Assembly: GCF_028622875.1 (NCBI RefSeq)
Contig: NZ_CP117709.1
Location: forward strand, 5,459,001 to 5,523,000
Origin: Streptomyces sp. MMBL 11-1
GTDB taxonomy: Bacteria > Actinomycetota > Actinomycetes > Streptomycetales > Streptomycetaceae
Reading direction: 5' to 3'
DNA length: 64,000 nt
Under the pieces are notes generated by a model. That model was not told the origin of the DNA. It searched no databases and worked only from the letters and a program-made list of their open reading frames with translations. Position 1 is the stretch's first letter. Every line of letters begins with the position of its first letter. This document shows positions 35,725-42,960 of this stretch, piece after piece. A program made the translations under genes and the position numbers.

Positions 35725-36852
35725 TCAGAGCCAGCCGTTGCGCTTGAGGATGCGGTGGATGGAGAAACAGACCACCCCGATGACGCCCAGCACCAGCGGA
35801 TAGCCGTACTTCCACTCCAGCTCGGGCATGTGGTCGAAGTTCATGCCGTAGACACCGCAGATCATCGTCGGCACGGCGATGATCGCCGCCCAGGAGGTGA
35901 TCTTGCGCATGTCCTCGTTCTGCGTGACGGTCGCCTGCGCCAGATTCGCCTGGAGGATCGAGTTCAGCAGTTCGTCGAAGCCGAGGACCTCCTCCTGGAC
36001 CCGGGCGAGGTGGTCGGCGACGTCGCGGAAGTACTTCTGGATGTCCGGGTCGATCAGCCGCATCGGGCGCTCACTCAGCAGCTGCATCGGACGGAGCAGC
36101 GGCGAGACGGCCCGCTTGAACTCCAGCACCTCGCGCTTGAGCTGGTAGATCCGGCCCGCGTCCGAACCGCGCGGGCTGCCCTTGGCCGGAGTGGAGAAGA
36201 CATCGATCTCCACCTCGTCGATGTCGTCCTGCACCGCCTCGGCCACCGCGATGTACCCGTCGACCACATGGTCGGCGATGGCGTGCAGCACGGCGGAAGG
36301 GCCCTTGGCGAGCAGCTCCGGATCGTCCTGGAGGCGGTGGCGCAGCGCGCGCAGCGAGCCCTGGCCGCCGTGCCGGACGGTGATGACGAAGTCCCGGCCG
36401 GTGAAGCACATCACCTCGCCGGTCTCCACGACCTCGCTGGTCGCGGTCAGTTCGGCGTGGTCCACGTAGTGGATCGTCTTGAAGACGGTGAACAGCGTGT
36501 CGTCGTAGCGCTCCAGCTTGGGCCGCTGGTGGGCGTGGACGGCGTCCTCGACGGCCAGCGGGTGCAGCCCGAACTCCCGGGCGATGCCCGCGAATTCGGC
36601 CTCGGTCGGCTCGTGCAGACCGATCCACGCGAAGCCGCCCTCCTCCCGCACCTGGAGCATCGCCCCGTGGGGTGTCGGGTTCGCGGGCGTCGCCAGCCGG
36701 CGGCCGTCGCGGTAGACGGCGCAGTCGACGACGGCGCTGGAGGCGGACGGGTCGCGGGTGGCGTCGTACGCGTTGTAGGGGGCGCTGTTCTTACGGAGGG
36801 ACGGGCGCAGGGACGGGCGCACGGCGGCGCGCAGGTCACGGATCATCGACAT
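35725..36852 (-). CDS. corA: Magnesium/cobalt channel CorA
   Basis: A 375-residue CorA. The cytoplasmic funnel domain has HPLAVEDAVHAHQRPKLERY, and the C-terminus holds two membrane helices, the first ending in the YGMNFDHMPEL motif (GMN, ~334) that forms the selectivity filter. It imports Mg2+. ATG 36852 has GAAGGAG upstream. The 220-base leader contains a 19-codon ORF (37073-37132) that may control it. Same synteny as Rv1239c. Confidence 0.94.
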   Translation of the reverse strand: MSMIRDLRAAVRPSLRPSLRKNSAPYNAYDATRDPSASSAVVDCAVYRDGRRLATPANPTPHGAMLQVREEGGFAWIGLHEPTEAEFAGIAREFGLHPLAVEDAVHAHQRPKLERYDDTLFTVFKTIHYVDHAELTATSEVVETGEVMCFTGRDFVITVRHGGQGSLRALRHRLQDDPELLAKGPSAVLHAIADHVVDGYIAVAEAVQDDIDEVEIDVFSTPAKGSPRGSDAGRIYQLKREVLEFKRAVSPLLRPMQLLSERPMRLIDPDIQKYFRDVADHLARVQEEVLGFDELLNSILQANLAQATVTQNEDMRKITSWAAIIAVPTMICGVYGMNFDHMPELEWKYGYPLVLGVIGVVCFSIHRILKRNGWL

Positions 36853-36988
36853 GGCTGGCTCCTTCACGGAGGGCCGTCGGCGAGGGCGTGGAACAGCCCG
36901 GAATGGGGACGTGCGCTCACGTCCGCAAAGCGGGCGGCACCGCGCGGGCGCGATGACGGCGTTCGCTACAGACAGGCAAAAACGAAGG

Positions 36989-37101
36989 GCTCTTCCGTTG
37001 CGCGAACCACTGCCGAGGGGTCGTCCGGATACGACGGCGATGCCGGCTCCGGGCGACCGACGAGGCGTCGGATCAACGGGAAACGCGAGGCGCGGAAGAG
37101 C
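36989..37101 (-). promoter_or_regulatory. Possible attenuation pairing in the corA leader
   Basis: GCTCTTCCG inside the leader ORF (bases 37101-37093 on the minus strand) is perfectly complementary to CGGAAGAGC about 100 bases downstream (36997-36989). A ribosome stalled in the leader ORF would break the pairing. A 9-bp match could arise by chance in this length. Confidence 0.3.
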
Positions 37102-37132
37102 GGTTGGTACTGCACGGTCGACTTGGATCCAT
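37073..37132 (-). CDS. 19-residue leader peptide upstream of corA
   Basis: ATG 37132 has a near-perfect GGAGGAGG ribosome site 8-9 bases upstream, better than that of corA itself. The ORF encodes MDPSRPCSTNRSSAPRVSR and ends with TGA at 37073, 220 bases before corA. Short leader ORFs with Pro codons upstream of corA/mgtA sense Mg2+ through ribosome behaviour in enterobacteria; whether that happens here is inference. Confidence 0.55.
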   Translation of the reverse strand: MDPSRPCSTNRSSAPRVSR

Positions 37133-37264
37133 GGCAGTCCCCACCTCCTCCGGCCGGTCCCCCGTGGGGGACGACGTGTCGTCGGGACGAAGAAGAGCAA
37201 CGCTTCTGCGTGCTGTCCCGACCGGCGGCCAGGCTATCAGCCGCCCCAGGCCCAATTCCGTACT

Positions 37265-37291
37265 TTGCCCGTTCCCTACGCGATCTATGCT
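37265..37291 (+). promoter_or_regulatory. Promoter for leaderless SUFU-like mRNA
   Basis: TTGCCC (37265) and TATGCT (37286-37291) are 15 bp apart. The -10 ends 7 bases before ATG 37298 and no ribosome site is present, so the mRNA is probably leaderless. Confidence 0.45.
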
Positions 37292-37297
37292 CGCTGG

Positions 37298-37885
37298 ATG
37301 GCAGAAATTCTCGCTCTGGTCGAGGCCCGGCTCCGTTCCGCCCTCGGAGATCCGGACGCCCGCGCCGATGTGACGTTCCTGGGCACCGACCGCATCGAGG
37401 TGCTGCGCTTCCTCGACGGCGACGTGGTGCGCTACGCGACGCTCGGCATGTCCGCGCAGCCGATGGCCGACCCCACCGCCCCGCTCGCCGACCCGGTGAA
37501 GGGCCCCCGCGCCGAGCTGATCCTGTCCGTACGGGGCGGACTCGCCGACACCGACCAGGTGCTGCGTCCACTCGCCGTGCTGGCCGCCTCCCCGCAGGTG
37601 GAGGGGGTGATCGTGGCGGCCGGCGCCTCCCTGGACCTGGGCGAGCCGCTGTGGACCGGGGCGCCGTTCACCTCGGTGCTGGTCGCGGAGTCCGGCGGTC
37701 TGGTGGAGGACCTGGAACTGGCCGAGCCGATGGACCCGGTGCGCTTCCTGCCGCTGCTGCCGATGACGCCCAACGAGGCCGCCTGGAAGCGGGTGCGCGG
37801 CGCGCAGGAACTCCAGGAACGGTGGCTGACGCACGGTACGGACCTGCGCGACCCGCTGCGCACGTCCGTCGTCCTGGACCAGTGA
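37298..37885 (+). CDS. Suppressor-of-fused-like domain protein
   Basis: A 195-residue soluble protein with the SUFU-like pattern: VVRYATLGMSAQPM, the acidic-hydrophobic core RAELILSVRGGL, and the C-terminal FLPLLPMTPNEAAWKRVRGA with QELQERW. In bacteria this fold often occurs in immunity-like or contact-related proteins, but the role here is unknown. It is divergent from corA. Confidence 0.8.
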   Translation: MAEILALVEARLRSALGDPDARADVTFLGTDRIEVLRFLDGDVVRYATLGMSAQPMADPTAPLADPVKGPRAELILSVRGGLADTDQVLRPLAVLAASPQVEGVIVAAGASLDLGEPLWTGAPFTSVLVAESGGLVEDLELAEPMDPVRFLPLLPMTPNEAAWKRVRGAQELQERWLTHGTDLRDPLRTSVVLDQ

Positions 37886-37951
37886 ACATCCGGGGCCGCG
37901 CGCCGGACGGGTGATCGTCCTTGACGCGAGGACCGGCAGGGAGGACGGTTG

Positions 37952-38635
37952 GTGCTTATGAGGGGCGAACCCAGTTGCCCGAAGTGCGGTGGCCGGGTCA
38001 GGGCGCCCGGTCTCTTCGCCGACGCCTGGCAGTGCTCCGTGCACGGCCAGGTCCACCCGATGCAGCCGGTCATCCCGCCGAGCGTCGAAGGCCTCGGCGT
38101 CGTGGTGCACCGCGCCCAGGTCCCCGTCTGGATGCCCTGGCCGCTCCCCGTGGGGTGGCTGTTCACCGGGGTCGCCAGCGCGGGCGACGACCGCAGCGGC
38201 GGACGCGCGAGCGCCGTGGCCTGCTCCGGGCCCGGTCCGCTGGGCGGCATGGGCGAGCTGCTGCTGGTCGCCGAGGAGCTCGGCGTGGGGCTCGGCGCCC
38301 GGTACGCCGGGATCGAGGGCCCGGACCCCGGCCACCACCTGGACGTGGACTCCGCTCCCGACGCCAAGGTCCACGCCGCCGGCCGCCCCACCCCTCTCTG
38401 GCACGTCAAGAACGCCCCGGAGGACCGCGCCGTCTTCGCGGGCGAGGCGCGGGGGCTGTGGCTCTGGGCGATCCTGTGGCCCGAGCAGTCGGGGCTGCTG
38501 ATGTACGACGAGCTGGTGCTCACCGACCTGCGGGACGCCGGGGGAGAGGTGGACCTCCTCCCCTGCGGCGCGCTCACCCCCCGCCTTCTCGCCCCTCCCG
38601 AGGCGCCGCCGCGGCAGGCGACGGGCGAGCGGTAG
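37952..38635 (+). CDS. DUF6758 zinc-ribbon protein
   Basis: A 227-residue Streptomyces-type protein. The N-terminus has a zinc ribbon, CPKCGGRVRAPG then WQCSVHG, followed by a conserved globular domain (VPVWMPWPLPVGWLFTGVAS, SGPGPLGGMGELLLVAEELG). No catalytic motif. GTG 37952 is placed by GGGAGGA; ATG 37958 is an alternative. Function unknown. Confidence 0.82.
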   Translation: MLMRGEPSCPKCGGRVRAPGLFADAWQCSVHGQVHPMQPVIPPSVEGLGVVVHRAQVPVWMPWPLPVGWLFTGVASAGDDRSGGRASAVACSGPGPLGGMGELLLVAEELGVGLGARYAGIEGPDPGHHLDVDSAPDAKVHAAGRPTPLWHVKNAPEDRAVFAGEARGLWLWAILWPEQSGLLMYDELVLTDLRDAGGEVDLLPCGALTPRLLAPPEAPPRQATGER

Positions 38636-38655
38636 CGGCGTACGCGCCCCGCCCC

Positions 38656-38721
38656 GCGACCGAAAGAGATCCGCCCCGCGACCGAAAGACGCCCGGCCCG
38701 CGACCGAAAGACGCCCGGCCG
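38656..38721. repeat. Three tandem 22-bp copies downstream of the DUF6758 gene
   Basis: GCGACCGAAAGACGCCCGGC-type units start at 38656, 38678 and 38700. They begin 21 bp after the stop of the gene ending at 38635 and lie 70 bp before the PHP gene. Confidence 0.85.
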
Positions 38722-38790
38722 GACGTCCGGCGCGCGGCGGTTATCCTTGAGCGGTCCCCCGTCCGCCCGCGAGCCCCGGAGTCAAGCGTC

Positions 38791-39657
38791 GTGCGCATCG
38801 ACCTGCACACCCACTCCACCGCGTCGGACGGCACGGACACCCCCGCCGAGCTGGTCGCGAACGCCGCCGCCGCGGGCCTGGACGTCGTCGCGCTCACCGA
38901 CCACGACACCGTCGGCGGCCACAAGCAGGCCATCGACGCGCTGCCCGAGGGGCTCACCCTCGTCACCGGCGCCGAACTCTCCTGCCGCGTCGACGGCGTG
39001 GGCATGCACATGCTGGCCTACCTCTTCGACCCGGCCGACGCCGAGCTGGAGCGTGCCCGGGAGCTGGTGCGCGACGACCGGGTGCCGCGCGCCCAGGAGA
39101 TGGTCCGCAAGCTGCGCGCCCTCGACGTCCCCATCACCTGGGAGCAGGTCGCCCGGATCGCCGGGGACGGTTCGGTCGGCCGCCCGCACGTCGCCGCCGC
39201 CCTGGTCGAACTCGGCGTCGTGCCCACCGTCTCCGACGCGTTCACGCCCGACTGGCTGGGTACCGGCGGCCGGGCGTACGCCGAGAAGCACGAGTTCGAC
39301 CCCTTCGAAGCGGTCCGCCTCGTGAAGGCGGCGGGCGGGGTCACCGTCTTCGCCCACCCGGCCGCCGTGAAACGCGGCGAGGTGGTCCCCGAGTCCACGA
39401 TCGCCGCACTCGCCGAGGCCGGTCTCGACGGTGTCGAGGTCGACCACATGGACCACGACGCGCCCACCCGGGCCCGGCTCCGCGGCCTCGCCCGCGAACT
39501 GGGACTGCTCACGACCGGCTCCAGCGACTACCACGGCAGCCGGAAGCCCGTCGAGCTCGGCGCGTTCACCACCGACCCCGAGATCTACGGCGAGATCACC
39601 CGGCGCGCCACGGGAGCCTTCCCGGTGCCGGGCGCCGGCGGAGCCGGCCACCGCTGA
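38791..39657 (+). CDS. PHP-domain metal-dependent phosphoesterase
   Basis: A 288-residue TIM-like barrel phosphoesterase. Metal ligands are in RIDLHTHSTASDG, VALTDHDTVGG, VFAHPAA and the C-terminal GSSDYHGSRKP. This matches PHP proteins such as RNase AM/YciV (nucleoside 3',5'-bisphosphate hydrolases), and the acting substrate is unknown here. GTG 38791 directly begins the motif; the mRNA may be leaderless. Next gene is marC. Confidence 0.9.
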   Translation: MRIDLHTHSTASDGTDTPAELVANAAAAGLDVVALTDHDTVGGHKQAIDALPEGLTLVTGAELSCRVDGVGMHMLAYLFDPADAELERARELVRDDRVPRAQEMVRKLRALDVPITWEQVARIAGDGSVGRPHVAAALVELGVVPTVSDAFTPDWLGTGGRAYAEKHEFDPFEAVRLVKAAGGVTVFAHPAAVKRGEVVPESTIAALAEAGLDGVEVDHMDHDAPTRARLRGLARELGLLTTGSSDYHGSRKPVELGAFTTDPEIYGEITRRATGAFPVPGAGGAGHR

Positions 39658-39883
39658 GGCTGCCCCGCACTGACCGGCGGGCGCGTCGTCCGGATCAGGT
39701 CGGGCTCGCCGCGTCCGGCGGATCACGGCCGGACAGCTCCCGGGCCCCGTCCTCCCGCACCGCACCACCGCTCCACTCCCCGCGCGCCCCTGTGCGTACC
39801 GCCGCGTGCCCGGCACGGCGACGGCCGCCGCCCGGACCCCGCGCCCCCTCCGTACCGCCCGCTCTTCTCTCGCAAGGCTCACT

Positions 39884-40489
39884 GTGTTCGACGTCGCTGT
39901 CTTCGGATCCCTTTTTCTCACCCTATTTGTGATCATGGACCCACCCGGGATCACGCCGATCTTCCTCGCCCTCACCGCGGGCCGCCCCGCCAAGGTCCAG
40001 CGCAAGATGGCGCTCCAGGCGGTCATGGTCGCGTTCGGCGTGATCGCCGTCTTCGGTCTGCTCGGACAGCAGATCCTCGACTATCTGCATGTCTCCGTGC
40101 CCGCGCTGATGATCGCGGGCGGGCTCCTGCTGCTGCTCATCGCGCTCGACCTGCTGACCGGCAAGACGGACGAGCCGACGCAGACCAAGGACGTCAACGT
40201 GGCGCTCGTACCCCTGGGGATGCCGCTGCTGGCCGGACCCGGCGCGATCGTCTCGGTCATCCTCGCGGTGCAGCACGCCGACGGCGTGGGCGGCCAGCTC
40301 TCGGTGTGGTCCGCGATCGTCGCCATGCACGTGGTGCTCTGGCTGGCCATGCGCTACTCGCTGGTCATCATCCGCGTGATCAAGGACGGCGGTGTGGTGC
40401 TGGTGACCCGGCTCGCCGGCATGATGCTCTCCGCCATCGCCGTCCAGCAGATCATCAACGGCGTCACCCAGGTCATCCAGAACTCCTGA
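39884..40489 (+). CDS. MarC-family membrane protein
   Basis: A 201-residue protein with six membrane helices and the MarC signature LFVIMDPPGITPIFLALTAG and VALVPLGMPLLAGPGAIVSV. MarC proteins have no clear transport role. GTG 39884 has AAGG upstream. The 226-bp gap before it shows nothing recognisable. Confidence 0.9.
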   Translation: MFDVAVFGSLFLTLFVIMDPPGITPIFLALTAGRPAKVQRKMALQAVMVAFGVIAVFGLLGQQILDYLHVSVPALMIAGGLLLLLIALDLLTGKTDEPTQTKDVNVALVPLGMPLLAGPGAIVSVILAVQHADGVGGQLSVWSAIVAMHVVLWLAMRYSLVIIRVIKDGGVVLVTRLAGMMLSAIAVQQIINGVTQVIQNS

Positions 40490-40507
40490 CCCTCCCCCGC
40501 GCACCAC

Positions 40508-40542
40508 AGCGCCCCCGCACGGACGTTCCGTGCGGGGGCGCT
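40508..40542 (+). terminator. 16-bp hairpin and T-rich tail after the MarC gene
   Basis: Arms 40508-40523 and 40527-40542 pair perfectly around a 3-base loop, followed by CGTCTTT. A good intrinsic terminator, which also serves the convergent small gene at 40607. Confidence 0.9.
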
Positions 40543-40606
40543 TCGTCTTTAGCGGCGCAATGCGATGAGGCGCGGGGCCTCGTCGGGCGTCATGAGCCCA
40601 GATGCG

Positions 40607-40759
40607 TTACGAAGCCGAGCTGTCGGCCGGCCGGATGTAGAGGCGCTGGCCCGTCGCCGCGGCCTGCTGCACGATCCGGTTGACGGAGGCGGCGTCCACG
40701 ACGGTGCTGTCCACGGCGGTACCGTCGACGTCGTCGAGTCGCATGATCTCGAAGCGCAT
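40607..40759 (-). CDS. 50-residue conserved small protein
   Basis: MRFEIMRLDDVDGTAVDSTV, then VDAASVNRIVQQAAATGQRL and YIRPADSSAS; mostly one amphipathic helix. AAGGGAAG precedes ATG 40759. Good codon usage (G/C in nearly all third positions). No membrane segment. Function unknown; it shares a divergent region with the NYN gene and has two strong hairpins in its leader. Confidence 0.75.
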   Translation of the reverse strand: MRFEIMRLDDVDGTAVDSTVVDAASVNRIVQQAAATGQRLYIRPADSSAS

Positions 40760-40803
40760 GGGGCTTCCCTTCGTCCGATCCTCCTGCTGGAGAACTACTG
40801 GCG

Positions 40804-40857
40804 CCGGTGGGGCGTCCCACCGGCAAGACCGGGAACGCGAGGCTTCCCTCGCGTTCC
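40804..40857 (-). promoter_or_regulatory. Two adjacent hairpins in the leader of the 50-aa gene
   Basis: CCGGTGGG/CCCACCGG (40804-40811, 40816-40823) and the 11-bp stem GGAACGCGAGG/CCTCGCGTTCC (40832-40842, 40847-40857) are 8 bases apart, 45-100 bp upstream of the small gene's ATG. They may be an RNA regulatory element. An AT-rich patch at 40896-40926 (GGAAATTTTTTGG) is a probable divergent promoter. Confidence 0.55.
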
Positions 40858-40966
40858 ACGTGGGTGACAACGGCTTGTCCGCTGCAAACATTCCCTACGC
40901 TAAGGAAATTTTTTGGATGTCTAAGTACCCGTCGGTAGTCACGCCACCACAGACCACGAGGTTCGC

Positions 40967-41878
40967 ATGAACGAGGCGGACGCGCAGTCCCTCGCGGGAG
41001 CCGACCTCGGCGCCCGCCTGGACCGCACCAACGAGCTGCTCCAGCGCATGCTCATCGAGGTCTCCAAGACCCCGTCGACGCACGCCATCTTCGTGGACGC
41101 CGGCTATGTGTACGCCGCGGCCGGGCTGCTCGTCACCGGCACCGAGGACCGGCGCTCCTTCGACCTCGACGCCGAAGGGCTGATCGAGGCCTTCATCGAC
41201 AAGGCCCGCACCATCTTCGCGGACAGCCGGCTGCTGCGCGTCTACTGGTACGACGGGGCTCGCCGCCGCATCCACACCACCGAGCAGCAGGCCATCGCCG
41301 AACTCCCCGACGTCAAGGTGCGGCTCGGCAACCTCAACGCCAACAACCAGCAGAAAGGCGTCGACTCGCTCATCCGCACCGACCTCGAATCCCTCGCCCG
41401 GCACCGCGCCATCAGCGACGCGGCGCTCGTCGGCGGCGACGAGGACCTGGTTTCGGCGGTCGAAGCGGCCCAAGGCTACGGCGCGCGCGTGCACCTCTGG
41501 GGCATCGAGGCCGCCGAAGGGCGCAACCAGGCCGAACCGCTGCTGTGGGAGGTCGACAGTCAGCGCACCTTCGAGCTGGACTTCTGCCGCCCCTACGTCA
41601 CACGGCGGCCCGTCACCACGTACGAGGACGACAGCCCGGCCCCCTCCCGGGAGGACGTCCGCTTCGTCGGCGCACAGATCGCGGCCGCCTGGCTCGCCGC
41701 CCGGGGCCGGGAGTCCCTCGCCGACCTGCTCCCCGGCCACCCCTATCTGCCGGGCTCCGTCGACCAGGACCTGCTGGTGGAGGCGGAACGCCTGCTCCAG
41801 CACTCGCTGCGCGGCCACGCGCACCTGCGACGCGCGCTCCGCGACGGGTTCTGGCAGCACCTGCAGTCGCAGTACTGA
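40967..41878 (+). CDS. NYN-domain (PIN-like) putative RNase
   Basis: A 303-residue protein. The NYN/PIN fold has acidic residues in HAIFVDAGYVYAAAG, KGVDSLIRTDLESLARH and AALVGGDEDLVSAVEAAQGY, which would bind Mg2+ for RNA cleavage. The C-terminal 90 residues form a helical LabA-like extension. GAGG precedes ATG 40967. Confidence 0.9.
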   Translation: MNEADAQSLAGADLGARLDRTNELLQRMLIEVSKTPSTHAIFVDAGYVYAAAGLLVTGTEDRRSFDLDAEGLIEAFIDKARTIFADSRLLRVYWYDGARRRIHTTEQQAIAELPDVKVRLGNLNANNQQKGVDSLIRTDLESLARHRAISDAALVGGDEDLVSAVEAAQGYGARVHLWGIEAAEGRNQAEPLLWEVDSQRTFELDFCRPYVTRRPVTTYEDDSPAPSREDVRFVGAQIAAAWLAARGRESLADLLPGHPYLPGSVDQDLLVEAERLLQHSLRGHAHLRRALRDGFWQHLQSQY

Positions 41879-41944
41879 CGGAAGCGGGGCCGGGGGCGGC
41901 GCGCCGGACTGCCGGTGGGGCGTGCCGCGGGCGCGAGCGGCGGG

Positions 41945-42802
41945 TCAGGCGGCCGTCAGGCTGTCCCAGAACGCGGCCAGGGCTTTCGCGGTCTCCTGCG
42001 GGCGGGCGGTGTTGGGGGAGTGCTCGGCGCCGGCGATCGTGGTGCGGCGGGCGCCGAGACGCCGCGCCATGGAGTCGAACAGCTCCACCGGCCAGACGTC
42101 GTCGCGCTCCCCGGACAGGACGTGGACGGGCAGCCCGACGGCGGCCAGCTCGTCCACCCGGTCCGGTTCGGCGGCCAGCTGGGCCCCGGTGGCGATCAGC
42201 TGGGCCGGGTGGTGGGCGAGCCAGCGGTGGCGCATGTCCGCACCGTCGCCGGTGTCCGCGTCCTGCGGGGGATCCAGCGCCCGCATCGCCTGCCACACCT
42301 CGTCCATGGACAGCACGGCCAGCGCGTCGCTCAGCATCTTCACCTTGTCCCGCTGGGCCGCGACGACCTCCGCCGGGCCCGAGGACATCAGTGTCAGCGA
42401 GCGGAACGGGGCGGCGTCCAGCAGGACGGCCGCGCGGGCGATCTGACCGCCGAGCGAGTGCCCGAGCAGATGCAGCCCGCCGTCCCCGGCACCCAGGGCT
42501 GCCGCCTGGGCCAGCACATCACGCGCCAACTCGCCCTGGGAGTAACTCTCCTGACGGTCCGTCCCCTGGGATTCGTACTGCCCCCGGCCATCCACGGCGA
42601 CCACCCGGTAGCCCGCCGCGCACAGCGGCTCCAGCAGCGCGATGAAGTCCTCCTTGCTGCCGGTGTATCCCGGCAGCAGCAGGGCGGTGGACCGTGCGGG
42701 GGCGGGCGGTGCGGCGTCCAGGACGGCGAAGTCGCCGCGCCCGGTCTCCAGGACACGGGCACGGGCGCAGGGCGGCGGGGTGAAGGTGGGCGGGCGGCTC
42801 AT
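41945..42802 (-). CDS. Alpha/beta-fold hydrolase
   Basis: A 285-residue hydrolase with oxyanion LLLPGYTGSKEDF, nucleophile elbow LLGHSLGGQIARA, acid VLSGERDDVWPV, and His in IAGAEHSPNTARP. Substrate unknown. Convergent with the NYN gene; 158 bp downstream of the helicase gene end. Confidence 0.88.
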   Translation of the reverse strand: MSRPPTFTPPPCARARVLETGRGDFAVLDAAPPAPARSTALLLPGYTGSKEDFIALLEPLCAAGYRVVAVDGRGQYESQGTDRQESYSQGELARDVLAQAAALGAGDGGLHLLGHSLGGQIARAAVLLDAAPFRSLTLMSSGPAEVVAAQRDKVKMLSDALAVLSMDEVWQAMRALDPPQDADTGDGADMRHRWLAHHPAQLIATGAQLAAEPDRVDELAAVGLPVHVLSGERDDVWPVELFDSMARRLGARRTTIAGAEHSPNTARPQETAKALAAFWDSLTAA

Positions 42803-42900
42803 ACGGCGAGGCTATCCCCGCCGCACCCGTCCCCGCCTCACCGGGCGGCCCATCCGGCGACAGCGGCGGGCGTCTGCTCCGCGCCCCCGGGCAGCGCAAC

Positions 42901-42934
42901 GGCCCCGGCCCCCGCTCGTGCGGGGGCCGGGGCC
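42901..42934 (-). terminator. 15-bp hairpin after the DEAD-box helicase gene
   Basis: Arms 42901-42915 and 42920-42934 are perfect with a TCGT loop. It lies 27 bases past the helicase stop in the leftward direction. Confidence 0.88.
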
Positions 42935-42960
42935 ACAGGTGGTGCGGTGCGCCGGGAGCG

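Larger units (their letters stand above)
36853..37297 (-). other. 445-bp corA leader and divergent region
   Basis: This gap contains the corA 5' leader, a small leader ORF, an in-leader complementarity (36989-36997 with 37093-37101) and, at its right end, a promoter for the rightward SUFU-like gene. I found no clear M-box (ykoK) riboswitch. An invertible-looking stem, GTCCCCCAC/GTGGGGGAC, lies at about 37166-37183. Confidence 0.6.

Noticed and set aside
36853..37297. M-box (ykoK) Mg2+ riboswitch before corA
   Set aside because: I could not find the conserved helices; the leader ORF is the better-supported element.
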